From the NCBI RefSeq assembly GCF_016086655.4, contig NC_052136.2:3410001-3474000 (forward strand): a DNA stretch of 64,000 bases. Direction: 5' to 3'. The notes beneath the pieces are model-generated. The model saw nothing but the letters and a program-made list of their open reading frames with translations, ran no database searches and had not been told where the DNA came from. Each line of letters begins with the position of its first letter. The first letter of the stretch is position 1. A program made the translations under genes and the position numbers. Source of the DNA: Lepeophtheirus salmonis (Eukaryota; Arthropoda; Copepoda; Siphonostomatoida; Caligidae). Shown here piece after piece: positions 1 to 10,964 of this stretch.

Positions 1-2720
1 TTCTCTGCGCTTAGGAGACGTATGCATTATGGCAACAATCCCTTCAAAAGCTCTTTTTCGCTGACTTCCAATTTTATGTCTCCATCTGTATGAAGCCAAT
101 ACTAGTCGTTTTTCAAAGCCCCCGTCCTCTAACTGAGAAAGACATTTTTTTTATGTCCCCATTCATATTTGTTTAAGGGAGTAATTATACTTTTGTGTGA
201 CATACATTCATCAAAATAGGAGTTATGAAGGAACATTTTCCCAGATGCAATGTCGCTATTATTAAGAGAGTCGATCAGATCTCCAAATCCAGCCTTGAGA
301 TCGTCAGGATAACCTGAAATTATAAATCGATATTTCTGAATGGTTTCATCTTCTTCACGTTGTAAAAGTGATTCTTCCGTCTTATTCTCAGGTATATCCA
401 TGGACAGAAATTCACTCTAAAACATTTACATAAAAATAGGTTATGTCAAATAATATATCATTCAAAGGTAACATAATTACTTACATTATTAGCTAAAGAT
501 ACATTCTCATCAGCATTCAACTTCTCAACCAATATCATCTGTTATTTTGACTTTATAGAATCTACCTAATGTATCTGAGGTTCAAGTGTCTGGTTATCAA
601 TTACAATCGAATCTTGGTTATATTCTTCACAAAGAGAAGATCTTTGTCGATTACACTCAGTTGATGACGAATTCATTTGTATTTTTTTGATTGAACTAGT
701 AGTTTTAGAGGCATTCAGATCATTTTTTGTTACATCTTGTAACAAATCTTTTAATTTTTCTTCATCTTTTGGTTTTTTGAAATTTTTACAAGCTTTCAGA
801 GTAGTTAAACAATCAACAGTTGAATTCATAGATTTGGTAGTTGAATTCTTAGGATTCAACGTATGAAGATACTTAGAAGGATTCAACAATCGTTTTTCTT
901 GTTCTTGGGAAGCAAATCCTGAAATGCCAATTACAACTTCTTTCAAAGGCTAAATAAATTATTTTGAAGGAAATCATATATTATTATAAATTTGTATAAA
1001 ATCTTACCTTCAAATTAGTATCGATCAAATACGGCTTAAAAAAATATTCAATATCCAAAAATTCTCCTTTATTAAGGCATTAACTAAGCCACAAATGATT
1101 GACTTAATGTTGTGCCTTAAAATTATGAATGTTACAGCCGTAAACAGGAAGCACAAGATAGTCCAATATACCCCGGTGATCCGCAGATACTATCTCTTCA
1201 ACTTCATCATCTACCCATTCACTCAATTTCTGCTCTGTTTCTTCATCTAAACCGACAAGAGATAACGTTTTATTTGTAAAAAATTTGGCTGATTGAGACT
1301 GGTTTGATTCACTTCCGGAGTAAGAGGATCAGCTAATGTGGTATCATCTTGTTTTATATCATATTGAGCACGAATGTCGTTGTCAAGTTCAGTAATTTGT
1401 TCAGTTAGTGTCAAAAACCTTTTCATCTTTTGGAAAAAGTGGAGGTAGACAAACAATTTTTAGTGCAGCAAAATCACTTGCAGGAGCAATTCTACCAAGG
1501 TGCATACTTTCAACAATCCACTGAATAGTGACCTGATCAGGCTTTAAGTTAAGATCTTTTATTTGTTTCGTCGAACGATTTTACGACCATATGTGTGACT
1601 GAGGGGATAAGCTGTTACATTTTTGTTGCTACAGCTATTTGAATTACTCTTCTAAGATGTTCTTTCTGAAGATCCTCAAACCCATCAAGAAAAATTCGAC
1701 ATCCTTCCACAAAAGACCCAGCTTTTATTACACGGTCAAGATCCAAACTTTTAACCCAACTCTCTGTACTATGTATACACCTTTTTACTATCAAAGAAAT
1801 TGATCCTGAATTTTCTACAGTATCATTTACTTTAATGGTCGTTGTTTCATCCACTCCTGGACCCATTATAGTAGTACATAATGATACTTCAATAAGACGA
1901 GAAACGTTTTCTTTAGTGGGGTAGAACAATTATTTTTTTCAATTTTGTATTCATCAGATTCAAGGCAATAACCCTTTTCAATTGAATCAATGATCCAATT
2001 AGAGTTTAGAATTGGGATTTTCAATTTCGTTGCATATGAATATTTTTCCCCTTCGGAGCGGGGTACTATAATGACATTGGTCGAATGCATATCTAATGCT
2101 TTAGAGTAGATCCATCTAAGGGACTCGATACTCTTTTTGAGTAAATCTTTGTCTTATGGATTCATTTGAGATACAGTTATTTTCAGACCCGTAAGGGCAG
2201 GGCATTTAAACATAGCAAATTGTCTATCTACAGCAGCTACATAATGTGGGTGCTGTAGAGCGACATTTTTACTTTTTTCCATACATAGAATATCCATTCC
2301 TCCGACATTATGGGATTTTTTTTCTCAACGGCAGCTGAGTATTTAGGACTATGGACAACCTGATAAAATTATAGTTATATTGCTATTGATACTGAATTTA
2401 AAATATAAGAACCCTCTCACGGCAGCGATAAGATGAGTTACTTCATCGTGGAATGTGTTACTGTATACACCAGAAATACTTTCAATTAGCTTCAATATCT
2501 CAACCTTTTTTTCCTTTTCGAAGCTAGTAGACGTAACTATGAGGCCCCTCATAGCATCAGTAAACATAGGATATGGAAGTTCAGATACAGGTTCTTTTTT
2601 TTTTTTTTTTTGTAAACATGACAGAAGGTAACGGGACCAACAGTTGTAGCTTTACTGTTTTTATCGAATCAAAGGCTTCGCCATCAAAGGGATCCATGAC
2701 AAAGACGTCCGATGAATAAA
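1..2720 (-). pseudogene. TOPBP1: TopBP1-like BRCT-repeat gene, degenerate
   Basis: Reading the minus strand from 2720 down, the pieces follow the TopBP1 order. There is an N-terminal DPFDGEAFDSIK segment, then BRCT1 (TSTSFEKEKKVEILKLIES, VTHLIAA) and BRCT2 ending in GEKYSYATKLKIPILNS, NWIIDSIEKGYCLESDEYK. BRCT3 follows (SFVEGCRIFLDGFEDLQKEH, VTHMVVKSFDETNKR), then a BRCT4 fragment (DYLVLPVYGC), a low-complexity linker, and a C-terminal BRCT (GKMFLHNSYFDEC, NKYEWG) running into RLVLASYRWRHKI at the window edge. TopBP1 is the multi-BRCT scaffold that activates ATR and helps start replication. The reading frame is broken: stops at 2154-2156 and 1615-1617, frame changes near 1925, 1565, 1440 and 1260, and about 30 residues missing inside the last BRCT near 255. 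Introns are kept (GTAAGT...TTTTAG at 417-484; another near 2365-2420), so this is not a processed copy. Sequencing indels could explain some frame changes, not the lost segments. Confidence 0.72.
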
Positions 2721-3079
2721 GAGTAACGTTAAATGTAAGATGAACTAATTTTAAGACTTAATAGATTAGAAAGCTCAAAGGATTCCCATTTTTGAATATC
2801 TCAAGTAAAGAACTACATCGTATGAATCCAAATAGGTTCATGTCTCGTATCCTGAGTTTGATCAAAAGGGTAGGCTAAATCTTCAAAATAAGAAGTTTGT
2901 TTTTTTCCTCAGTGGCAAGACGAAACGAATATTTACATTATCTTCCCCTTTCATGACTGATCCTTGAATTTCAGCTAGTTCATAATTAAACAATTTGTAT
3001 TGAGGGATGGCGGGGTGTGGGACAACAATTGGTTACACCATTAATGAAATTGTATTTTACTACGGAAAACCCTAGGTCA

Positions 3080-3260
3080 TATCAAGGCAAGGTGACTATA
3101 TATAATATAATCACCTTGTGTGAAGGTTAATAAAATACAAGTTTATACCGTCCATAACGCTTTTCCGACTGATGTTAGATCTATGACTTCCACCGTGCTT
3201 TTTAATAGTGACGTCAAAGAGTATAACTGTTACCAGGAGCAAGAGTAGCAATCAATTATC
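3080..3260 (-). repeat. Copy of the CRE-bearing MITE family (partial)
   Basis: On the minus strand this matches the middle of the repeats at 9761-10030 and 18825-18960: TGACGTCACTATTAAAAAG, then a GTGGAAGTCATA segment, then an AATACAAG/GGTTAA terminal motif near 3125-3145. The TGACGTCA palindrome is at 3209-3216. Confidence 0.5.
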
Positions 3261-3309
3261 ATATTTGAATTATAAATACCGCTTCTTTGACTGTAAATAT
3301 ACATGTCGT

Positions 3310-3530
3310 TACCTTTATAATATCACGCAACCTTTCATCCAAAAAGAAACTAAATTATCTGGTAGTTAGGCAAAATAATTCAATTATCCCAACTGCTATT
3401 TATTTTATAATTTTTTCCAGATTATCAGTGTCATATTATTTCTCCACAACTTTTAAAATGAATTACATATATAAATTTCATAATTTTCAAATCCTATAAA
3501 TTTTATTCTATAATTCAATTATTCAATGTG
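3310..3530 (+). repeat. Dispersed repeat shared with 20605-20830
   Basis: The segment starting near CGTTACCTTTATAATATCAC aligns over about 220 bp with 20605-20830 on the same strand (shared CCAAAAAGAAAC, ATCTGGTA, CATATTATTTCT, AAATTACATAT). No coding signal is visible in either copy. Confidence 0.5.
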
Positions 3531-3599
3531 ATTGTGAATGGATCACTTAAAGATTTTAAATAATCTAAAAGAACAAATATATCCCAAACTGGGTTGTAG

Positions 3600-4390
3600 C
3601 TTACTATAGGAGGATTTAGATTAAAAAAATCCTCTAATTAGCAATTTAAATCTACTTTCAGAAAAAATAATTTTAAAATTAGAGATCTCGCTCCATTTTT
3701 CCAGTGCAGCTTTTTGCACAAGGCAAGAGGATTTGAAGGCATATCCATTCTCAAACAGTTCGGCCAAGAAATTCAAAACGGCTGTGTTGTCAATTTGACA
3801 CAAAGGGAACCTTCTGGTCTTGAATTTTTTTTTTTTTTTTTTATATTTGCTATGTAAACCTTACTAGATGACCTTCGAATATCATTTAAGAAAAGTTTTG
3901 AGGCTTCTTTTGACAAATTTGAGGTACTTTTACTTGAATGGAAAATATCTCCCAGTCAATAACCATTTTTAAACCCCGAGGGGGCATCTGGCCTTTGGAT
4001 TCCAACACACTCTCCGGATTCCCTATCGTGTAGAACCTCTTTTTTCTGGAAAAAAACTTATGAAAAGTAGATTATATTTTTCCATTCCGGCATCACTGAA
4101 ATGGGCGGTAAAGATTTGGGTCAAGGCTTTAAATGACCTTCTGTATTAGGAGAGGAAAACAAATAACCGAATGTTTCCATGGGTCATGCTCATAGCATCG
4201 AAAATGTATCTGACAGATCAATTGAGTCATGAAGTTCCCCTTTTCAAATCAAGACATTAAAGGGATGATTTCTTTCGGACTGCAAAAATACTAGATAATA
4301 CATTGCAATGCTATCTGGTATAGGTTTTAATAGCTCCTTTGTCAAGAAGAGATACAATTTCTAAGTCAATGAATGTGCATAATTCATTTT
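3600..4390 (-). mobile_element. DIRS/Ngaro-like retroelement remnant (RT to tyrosine recombinase)
   Basis: On the minus strand near 4360, EIVSLLDKGAIKTYTR resembles the start of DIRS-type reverse transcriptase (EIxxLLxKGAI). Lower down (about 3930-3620), LSKEASKLFLNDIRRSSSKVY and then AVLNFLAELFENGYAFKSS resemble the N-terminal core-binding (SAM-like) domain of the tyrosine recombinase of these elements. The order RT then recombinase fits DIRS-type retroelements, which integrate with a tyrosine recombinase. Several stops and frameshifts are present, and the catalytic R-H-R-Y part is absent. Confidence 0.5.
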
Positions 4391-5370
4391 ACATCAATGG
4401 GTTCTTAAGCATAGGAAACTGTGAACAGGCTGAGATAAATTGATTTTTGTAACAATATGCTATGATCTTTTAGAATAAAATAATTTTTAGTTACAATTTT
4501 CCATTTATCGAATAAAAGGCTTGATAAAACAACAGTTTAACTTAAAATTTCTTAGTCATTTGGTCTAATAAACCCAAAATTGTCTTAAGTAATTCATTAA
4601 GTGTTGTCATGCACTTCAAAAAATTATAGATGTAAATCATTACTTTTTTGGTAGATAAGTTCTCTTGTATACAAGTCCAAACTCCAATGATTGTCTAATC
4701 TTACGTGAAAACTTATTCGAGCAATTATGATCGACAAAATCATAACTTCATATTAGTTAACAAATAACTAAATTTGAGCTAGATACATGATTAAGCACCG
4801 AAAACTAGGCGCATAAATAATTAAATTATATCGAGAATTCACTTCTTAAGCAAGCTCATTAATTTCCCAAGAAGAGACATTCCAAAGGAAACGGATTTGC
4901 ATATTACGACTCCCTTACAAGGTTCAATTACCTAAATTATTTTCTAATCATTAAAAGGATAATTGAATTTCAACTTTCCACTGTCGTTGTCTCCAATTTC
5001 GATATAGAAATTTAAAAATTTGTTAGATGATTGAATTATCTATGGAAAAAAAAGAAAAAGGGAACTACAATGTTATGTAAAAACATCAAAATCTTAAGTA
5101 ACATTGTAAGTAATCCATGTACAATGGGAACAGATAAAAATTGGTCAAAATTTACTCAAAGATATACACTAAAAATCATCAAATTCAGCTAAATGTTTTC
5201 CCAGATTCATAGTGCATTTAATATGGAATGCCCCCATTATGCACACTTTTTAATAAGGAGCTAAATATGTATTACAATAATTTATTAGAAACATAAAAAA
5301 TACAAAGTACCATACTCCAAAATATGAAATATATCCAAAAGAAGTAATACACAAATATCACAGAAATGTA
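4390..5370. other. AT-rich intergenic stretch
   Basis: I see no convincing gene, RNA or repeat here; only short AT-rich frames with many stops. It ends just downstream of the CCDC137-like gene. Confidence 0.6.
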
Positions 5371-5376
5371 TTTGAA

Positions 5377-7404
5377 TTAAGCAGCATTTTTTCCTTTATA
5401 TTTGAGAATTTTTAGAGCTCTGTATTGCTCTATAACCCTACTCCGCTCCGTTTCCAACATTTGTTTTTGAGCCAAGGATATAGCCGGCACATTCTTTTTC
5501 TTATTCTTCGAAATTGTATTTTGCTTGGTCCCCTTTAGAATGGCTTCAACAAGGAGGCCACCTTTAGATGCTGGCTTTCGTAGTTCAGGATTTTTAAGGT
5601 TTGTGTCTATTTTATTATTTTTATGGGTTATGCTAGGTGGAGCATGAACAACTTCATTAAAGGCCACGTGATCTTGAAGTTCTGAAAAATCTCTTAAACG
5701 ATTTTTATCCTCCTTACTATTTCTAATTTCAACGTCACTATCCTCGTTATCATCCTCATCGCTCAAGGGAAGTTTGCCTTTCTTCTTTAACTTTCGTAGT
5801 TTCTGTCGTTCCCGTTGAATCTTACGTTTTTCTTCTTTGGTTCGAATAATGATTCCTTTTTTCTTCATAATCTTCTTACGTTTCTTTTCTTCTTTAGCTA
5901 GTTCATTCTAGAAATAGAGATATAATGATTATACTGCTTATAGATTGATTAATTATTAATTTTCTAGTAAATACTAAATACAGTTCTAACTAGAATGGGC
6001 ACTCGCTAGAGTATAAAACCTCCGCCTAAAATCAAATTGAGTTATGTATCTCAATTTGATTAAAAATTATAGTCGATTCCGCTTTTTTTACATTTTATGT
6101 TACCTTGACCTCTCAAAATTTAATGGCCATCCGGAGCGGGTGCTAGGCCTTCCGCCGCAGCCTGGAAGCCATAATTTCCGCTAAAGGCGGCTACATTATT
6201 GATTTAGAGAGCTCAGACACATCTATTTATAGTATAAATTTTGTCGAAATTCTATTGTAAATTAATAAACTATATCTTGTTGAAGTTTAAAATGTTCAGA
6301 TTTTAATGGAGCACTCGGTATATGTACACAGTATAAATAGTTTGTACTTTCATTAAACATGATTCATTTGTGTTTTGTAAATAAAGTTGATCCCAAAATT
6401 TGATTTTCTACTTCATTAAGAAGGTATATTTTATTGTAAAACATAACAAAGACAAGCATTGTCTTCAATGGCATCGTTACTGCAGTGGAAAAACTACAAT
6501 CTTCAGTCAAAAAGACATTGGATTTAACAAAAACAAATATTTGTATCTTTGTATACTGGCCCATAAATCAGTAGTAGCTAAACCACAAAAAAAACTAAAT
6601 TATCACCATTTGCTGATTATAGATAAATCGGTGCATCCTTAGTATCTATACACCTATTTAAATCAAACTTACTTCGTCCTTTTCTCTTGCCTTGATGACA
6701 TTTTTACCAGTCACAGGATCTTCCGTTACCTCAACATTGAATTTTTTTTTCATAGGATTGTCTTCGAATGACTTCCTTAAAATAGTTTTAATAATCAATT
6801 AAAATAATGTATAATTTTCTGTTAAAAAAACATTATGGATCTTACTTTAACTTTCTGATCTACACGTCGAAGAAATTGATACTCAGATTCTCCAGGGGAT
6901 TGTGTAAAACGAGGAACATTTCGTAGGGGTTTAGCACCCTTTTCTCCGTTAAGTGACCTAACATTATTTTCATTAAGTAATAATAATGGACATATATTAG
7001 TATTAAACTGAATGAATGAATCTAGTTCGCACATCGATAAATCATTTAGTAAAAAATAAATAAATATCAATATTCTAAAATTAAATGTCAGTCTCTCATT
7101 TTGGACCTCTCATAATTAATGATGAAGTAAAACTTAATTACTTTTGTGAGGGTCCAGAGTCTAACAGCTTTTTCTTCCGTACAACTTTAGCTTGAGGCTG
7201 GGATTTGCTAGAGACGACACGTTTTTTAACGCCTTTGGTCGACATGAATTTCGATATCATCATTAATTTACGGGGAATTTCTTGATCGTCAGGATTACCA
7301 GGAGCTGCGTTTATCTTGCCCTTAAACTTGGCTTCTCTTGCTTCTCTTTGTGCCTCTGGATCTCGAACTCCATGATGCTTTCGTCCTTTAATTTTCCTTC
7401 CCAT
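5377..7404 (-). CDS. CCDC137: CCDC137-like nucleolar coiled-coil protein, 4 exons
   Basis: Exon model on the minus strand: 7404-7142, 6957-6846, 6771-6673, 5907-5377. All introns are GT-AG and phases join cleanly to a 334-residue protein. The first exon begins MGRKIKGRKHHGVRD and carries the acidic-basic DDQEIPRKLMMI segment shared with CCDC137 (DEQEIPFRLREI type). Exon 2 has VPRFTQSPGESEYQFLRRVDQ, matching the family's VPKFKQRKGES core. Exon 4 has a lysine/arginine-rich stretch, an acidic patch (DEDDNEDSD), then VAFNEVVHAPPS and near the C-terminus SLAQKQMLETERSRVIEQYR, both family hallmarks. CCDC137 proteins are basic nucleolar/chromosome-periphery proteins of poorly defined role. The human protein is somewhat shorter (about 290 residues). 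The 765-bp last intron (5908-6672) contains a Tc1-like tail. The exon 3 acceptor at GGAAG/TCA was chosen because the AG four bases earlier breaks frame. Confidence 0.85.
6115..6300 (+). mobile_element. Tc1-like transposase 3' tail inside the CCDC137 intron
   Basis: The plus strand reads a decayed C-terminus of the form LEAIISAKGGYI followed by a 3' flank (AGAGCTCAGA, ATCTATTTATAGT, AATTAATAAA, TATATCTTGTTGAAG). The same tail is seen at 61015-61165, so both derive from one family. It is antisense to the host transcript. Confidence 0.6.
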
Positions 7405-7532
7405 TGATTTTGATTAATATTACTAATATAAATATTGATTAAGATATATTATATTTCAATTTTTGACAATTCGATGTTATGTACGTCAGTTATGAAAGCA
7501 CGTGTATTTATTTGTTTGTTTTGATTAATCTA

Positions 7533-7540
7533 TGACGTCA
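7533..7540. promoter_or_regulatory. CRE palindrome TGACGTCA upstream of CCDC137
   Basis: A perfect CREB/ATF-type site lies 129 bp upstream of the CCDC137 start codon. The surrounding sequence (ATATATAGTCACCTTG, near 7580) resembles part of the MITE family, so the site may be transposon-derived. Function is inferred only. Confidence 0.35.
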
Positions 7541-7724
7541 AATGCCTATAATAATGAGACTATAATCTATAATATATAGTCACCTTGGCTACGCACAAGG
7601 CTAGTTAATATTTATCCAGGGTAGGCCAAAACACTTTAAATGAATATGGAACGCATTCTTTTTCTGTGCTTGACGGATGTGCAAAATAATTTTCTCATAA
7701 TAATTAATAGATAACTCGCCTTCA

Positions 7725-7835
7725 ATTTCTCAGTTTTATTCTCCGTTTTTTAGTGCACAATCGCACGTAGTTACTCAACTTCATTTGATGTGTTCTCTCA
7801 TCAAGAATGAAACAATAATAAGAGTTGTGAAAAAA
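7725..7835 (+). repeat. Dispersed repeat R-B (CTCCG...CTCTCATCAAGAATGAAA)
   Basis: The motif TTCTCCGTTTTTTAGTG followed 50-60 bp later by TCTCATCAAGAATGAAACAA recurs in variant form near 19720-19800, 32370-32405, 40150-40240 and 41870-41960. No protein coding is apparent. Confidence 0.5.
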
Positions 7836-8152
7836 TAATTACATTGTGGGATCACTTATCGCCTATATACAATTGTGCACAGGATAGACATATCTCTACC
7901 GATGAGATCTAACTAATTATTAATAATAAAGTAAATGTCAAAATCATAAAATTAGACAATAAATATACTAATAAAAAAATGTTACAAATAAATTCATTTA
8001 GAGCAAAAGCTAATTATGTAGTAATATCCGGCGATATTACTCCTTATTAAGAGCATAAAAAGATTTTCCCCCGTTATTTATGGTTATATAACAATATACT
8101 ATTATCATGAAGGATATACACACTGCTAATTATAATGCTACAGTCAATGCAA

Positions 8153-8205
8153 CTACCCCCGTTGTTGTGACCATTTAAGCAGTTGTTTTTGCCTTTTATG
8201 AGTTT
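8153..8205 (+). repeat. Direct repeat, left copy (partner 8629-8684)
   Basis: CTACCCCCGTTGTTGTGACC and the next 20 or so bases are repeated almost perfectly at 8629. The two copies flank the solo LTR at 8282-8536. Confidence 0.75.
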
Positions 8206-8281
8206 TCTGAACACCATTTCTTGGAGCATTTCCACCATAGCTAAGCCTTAAGTGATAAAAAAGTAATATTTATTGACTATG

Positions 8282-8536
8282 TGTTGCGTCTTGACGAGGG
8301 AGAGACACAATCTTATTTATAGTAGGAGAGATCCAGGATGACCAAGAGACACGAGGAGAAGAAATCACGTGGAGGAATAATGTAACACTGTTTATAAGAT
8401 CATGTGTCTTCTAACTATACTCTAATATATTTACACAATACGAGACTATTTATAATACGTAAAACACAGTACTTATAATACATAGACGAATATACAATAA
8501 GTTAAGAACATGTAAGGAAATATTAAATACATAACA
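8282..8536. mobile_element. Solo LTR with 5-bp target-site duplication
   Basis: The 255-bp segment starts TGTTGCG and ends ATAACA, giving short TG...CA-type inverted ends. It is flanked on both sides by the identical pentamer CTATG (8277-8281 and 8537-8541). It resembles the LTRs at 51344 and 52145 in its ends and in the ATTTACACAAT/ATTTATA motifs. It is best explained as a solo LTR left by LTR-LTR recombination. Orientation is unknown. Confidence 0.65.
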
Positions 8537-8628
8537 CTATGTAATATTGGAAAACCTAATGATCATACCCAAGTCTTTAAATGAGGAAACTAGTCTCAGA
8601 CAAACTAGTTGCGAACCATCCAAAGCTA

Positions 8629-8684
8629 CTACCCCCGTTGTTGTGACCATTTAAGCAGTTGTTTTTGCCATTTAATGAGTTGCG
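8629..8684 (+). repeat. Direct repeat, right copy (partner 8153-8205)
   Basis: Second copy of the CTACCCCCGTTGTTGTGACC segment, followed by a slightly diverged GCCATTTAATGAGTT. It lies about 90 bp outside the solo LTR. Confidence 0.75.
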
Positions 8685-8778
8685 TATCATAATTCTTGAT
8701 ATGTTTAGCTAAAATAGAATCATATTTTATGGTTAGATTTAAAAAAATTTGAGTACTTACTGTTAGATAGTATAAAAT

Positions 8779-9290
8779 TCAGAGTTTCATTTCGAAATTA
8801 GTAAATATTTTATACTTTTTACTGATAACTTTGATCGTAATTTGGTGTGGATGACTCAAAACACAATTAACTTTACAATTTACAATGGGAGTATTTATAT
8901 AAATGACATCATTACCAACATCCTCCATTAATTTAATGATGATTCCTCGGGAAGGGAAGAATTTACCCGTGATTTTCTCCATAATTTTTTTGAAAATCGG
9001 ATGATTAGCAATGAATAAGGGTATATTACATTCAATAAACATCTTTGTGAGATCAAAGTTAAAGTCTGACTTGATATATTAATCATTAACTTGATTTTTT
9101 AGATGAATATCCATGCTCTTGATATGAGATGAGGATAATGAGTGGCGTTTAATTCTAGACGGGGGACTAAAAGCACATTTACATCGACCAACCCGACAAG
9201 CCATCTGTTTCTCGGCCAGTAAGTATTTCCAAATTCCTGGGCCTCCATTTTCAGAAATCAAGACAGAAGGCGACGTTATTTTAGGCATTT
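8779..9290 (-). pseudogene. BED-finger/CGGBP1-like transposon-derived fragment
   Basis: Two minus-strand pieces in different frames. The first (9288 down) begins MPKITSPSVLISENGG and has C-x-V-x-R-C-x-C-x...HSLSSSHIKS, like a BED-type finger with spaced His residues. The second (9042 down) has ECNIPLFIANHPIFKKIMEK, like the helical segment after the finger in CGGBP1-like and hAT-derived proteins. They are joined out of frame near 9060. A second decayed copy starting MPKITSPSV lies at 19140 on the plus strand, sharing sequence from the upstream AATATTATATTAATATTGAA region onward, so this is a dispersed element and not a single-copy gene. Assignment to hAT is tentative. Confidence 0.45.
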
Positions 9291-9760
9291 TATTGAGTTC
9301 TCTATCGACTATCAGCTAATATTATATTAATATTGAATAATAAAGGAGGGCATGATAACGTTTTTGATAGAAGAAGATGTTTACTATTTAAACAATGATC
9401 CCTCCATCATCGCACGCTTTTCTATTCTTAACAAAATTATCATATGATTACTTTAGTCTTTAGAGTGATCATTAATAAAATAAAAATCCATTTTAACATT
9501 CCCCAGTTTATATTTAAATAAAATCTTAAGATATACTCAAAATGCACATGCATTATGAATTTTTATCAATCAATAATGATTAATATTAGAGACCATTGAC
9601 AAAAACAAACAGAAACAGTGCCTTGTTATACATGCACACGCCTGCAATATTTCATTAATACGACTACATTATTATTTCTTATATAAAAAAATATTTATAT
9701 GGTTGACATCAGGAAGCACAATATAAATTAAGTAATATATTAACCTTGCGTTGTCCTAAG

Positions 9761-10030
9761 CTTAATAGAAATACAAGGTTAAACCATAATTGGGCATGGT
9801 ATAATTTTTAATTTGGTGTATCAAGACAAGCAGATTATGACAAAAGACGCAACCAATGCTATTGTATGACGTCATTATTAAAAAGTGTTGTAAAAGCATT
9901 GAGATATAAAGATTTTCTATTTCTATAGGTGGAAGTCAAACATATCGTCGTACCAAGTTTAATAGAAATAATATTTCTATTAACCTTGAGTCGTACACGT
10001 CTTTTGTTGTAACCTTGTATTTCTATTAAC
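9761..10030. mobile_element. MITE with 20-bp inverted ends and internal CRE
   Basis: The left end CTTAATAGAAATACAAGGTT (9761-9780) is inverted at the right end (10010-10029, read as AACCTTGTATTTCTATTAA). The internal 230 bp has no ORF and carries TGACGTCA at 9867-9874 in the context TATGACGTCATTATTAAAAA. Related partial copies are at 3080-3260 (minus), 15715-15800 and 18825-18960. Each end also carries a second, outer ACCTTGCGTWGTCCTAAG copy. Confidence 0.6.
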
Positions 10031-10049
10031 CTTGCGTAGTCCTAAGAAA

Positions 10050-10790
10050 ATACTTTACGCATACATACAAACAGACAAACTTTGTTTTATTAATATGCAA
10101 GTAAATTTAGTTAATTGAAATTACGATAAAGAGGAATCACAATTAATTTTGATTCAATGGCTTACAAATAATCTAAACATTACGTTCAGTACCTAAATAT
10201 TCCCCCCCCCCCTCCCTTTTTTTATCATTTTATGCCTTATTTAGAGCCTCAGGTATATATTACTATTTATTAATCGTGGATATAACAGTAGTCCAAGGAC
10301 ATGTAGTATTAACTGTCAGTTACAGCTGTGAAAAAAATTGGTCAGAATGTAAAATAAAGAAATATATTATAAATACATCATCGATATTTATATACCACTA
10401 GTCAATTTGGCGAAGTACCAGGCAGGACTTTAATTTTATCTTTCCCTTGGAGAAACAAAATTTAAAAAAAATCTAAATGAGTTCTACTCCGAACTCATGG
10501 AAATAGTAATATTTCAAGCAGAAATCTGTCTTAATTTTTTGCCTATACTTAATTAACCTAATATAGGTATATACCTCAATCGAAATATATCTATATAATT
10601 ATATTTAGTAACAAAAACATAAGGTTTAATAGTATAATATGATATTGGTAAGATCATTTATGTAACTAATATCTCTTATTATAAATAAAATAAGTACTTA
10701 GCCAATTAACTTAAATATGAAAATCCAGCTACTTTTTGAGAAGGAAAATGAGCTAGTTTATGGCAATTTAGCAATGTTATTACTTTGATA
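10050..10790. other. Intergenic, no gene seen
   Basis: AT-rich spacer upstream of UQCRC2. It contains a C-rich tract near 10203 and many short AT runs. I see no coding or RNA signal. Confidence 0.55.
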
Positions 10791-10797
10791 TTATGAA

Positions 10798-10805
10798 TGA
10801 CGTCA
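10798..10805. promoter_or_regulatory. CRE palindrome in the UQCRC2 promoter
   Basis: TGACGTCA lies 160 bp upstream of the UQCRC2 start codon, followed at 10814 by a second half-site (TAATGACGTT). The context ATGACGTCACTATT is identical over 14 bases to the MITE copy at 18892. CRE-type control of a respiratory gene is plausible but untested. Confidence 0.4.
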
Positions 10806-10964
10806 CTATTGAGTAATGACGTTTTGGAATGGCTATAAGCAGCTGCAACAGCTACTTAAAGAAGTCAAATAATCAGCTGTGTGTGTGAATTAATAAAAAG
10901 TTATTGATTCCATCATAATTTGACGTCCACTTTTTGTTCTTTTACATAGTTCACGGATTAAACA

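Noticed and set aside
1..2720. Reading TopBP1 as a functional gene with assembly errors
   Set aside because: Homopolymer indels could explain some shifts, but the in-frame stops and the loss of about 30 residues inside a BRCT domain are not simple indel errors. Kept as the main alternative.
10203..10220. C-rich tract, and similar runs at 36769 and 57780
   Set aside because: Simple homopolymer-like tracts common in this DNA; no associated feature.
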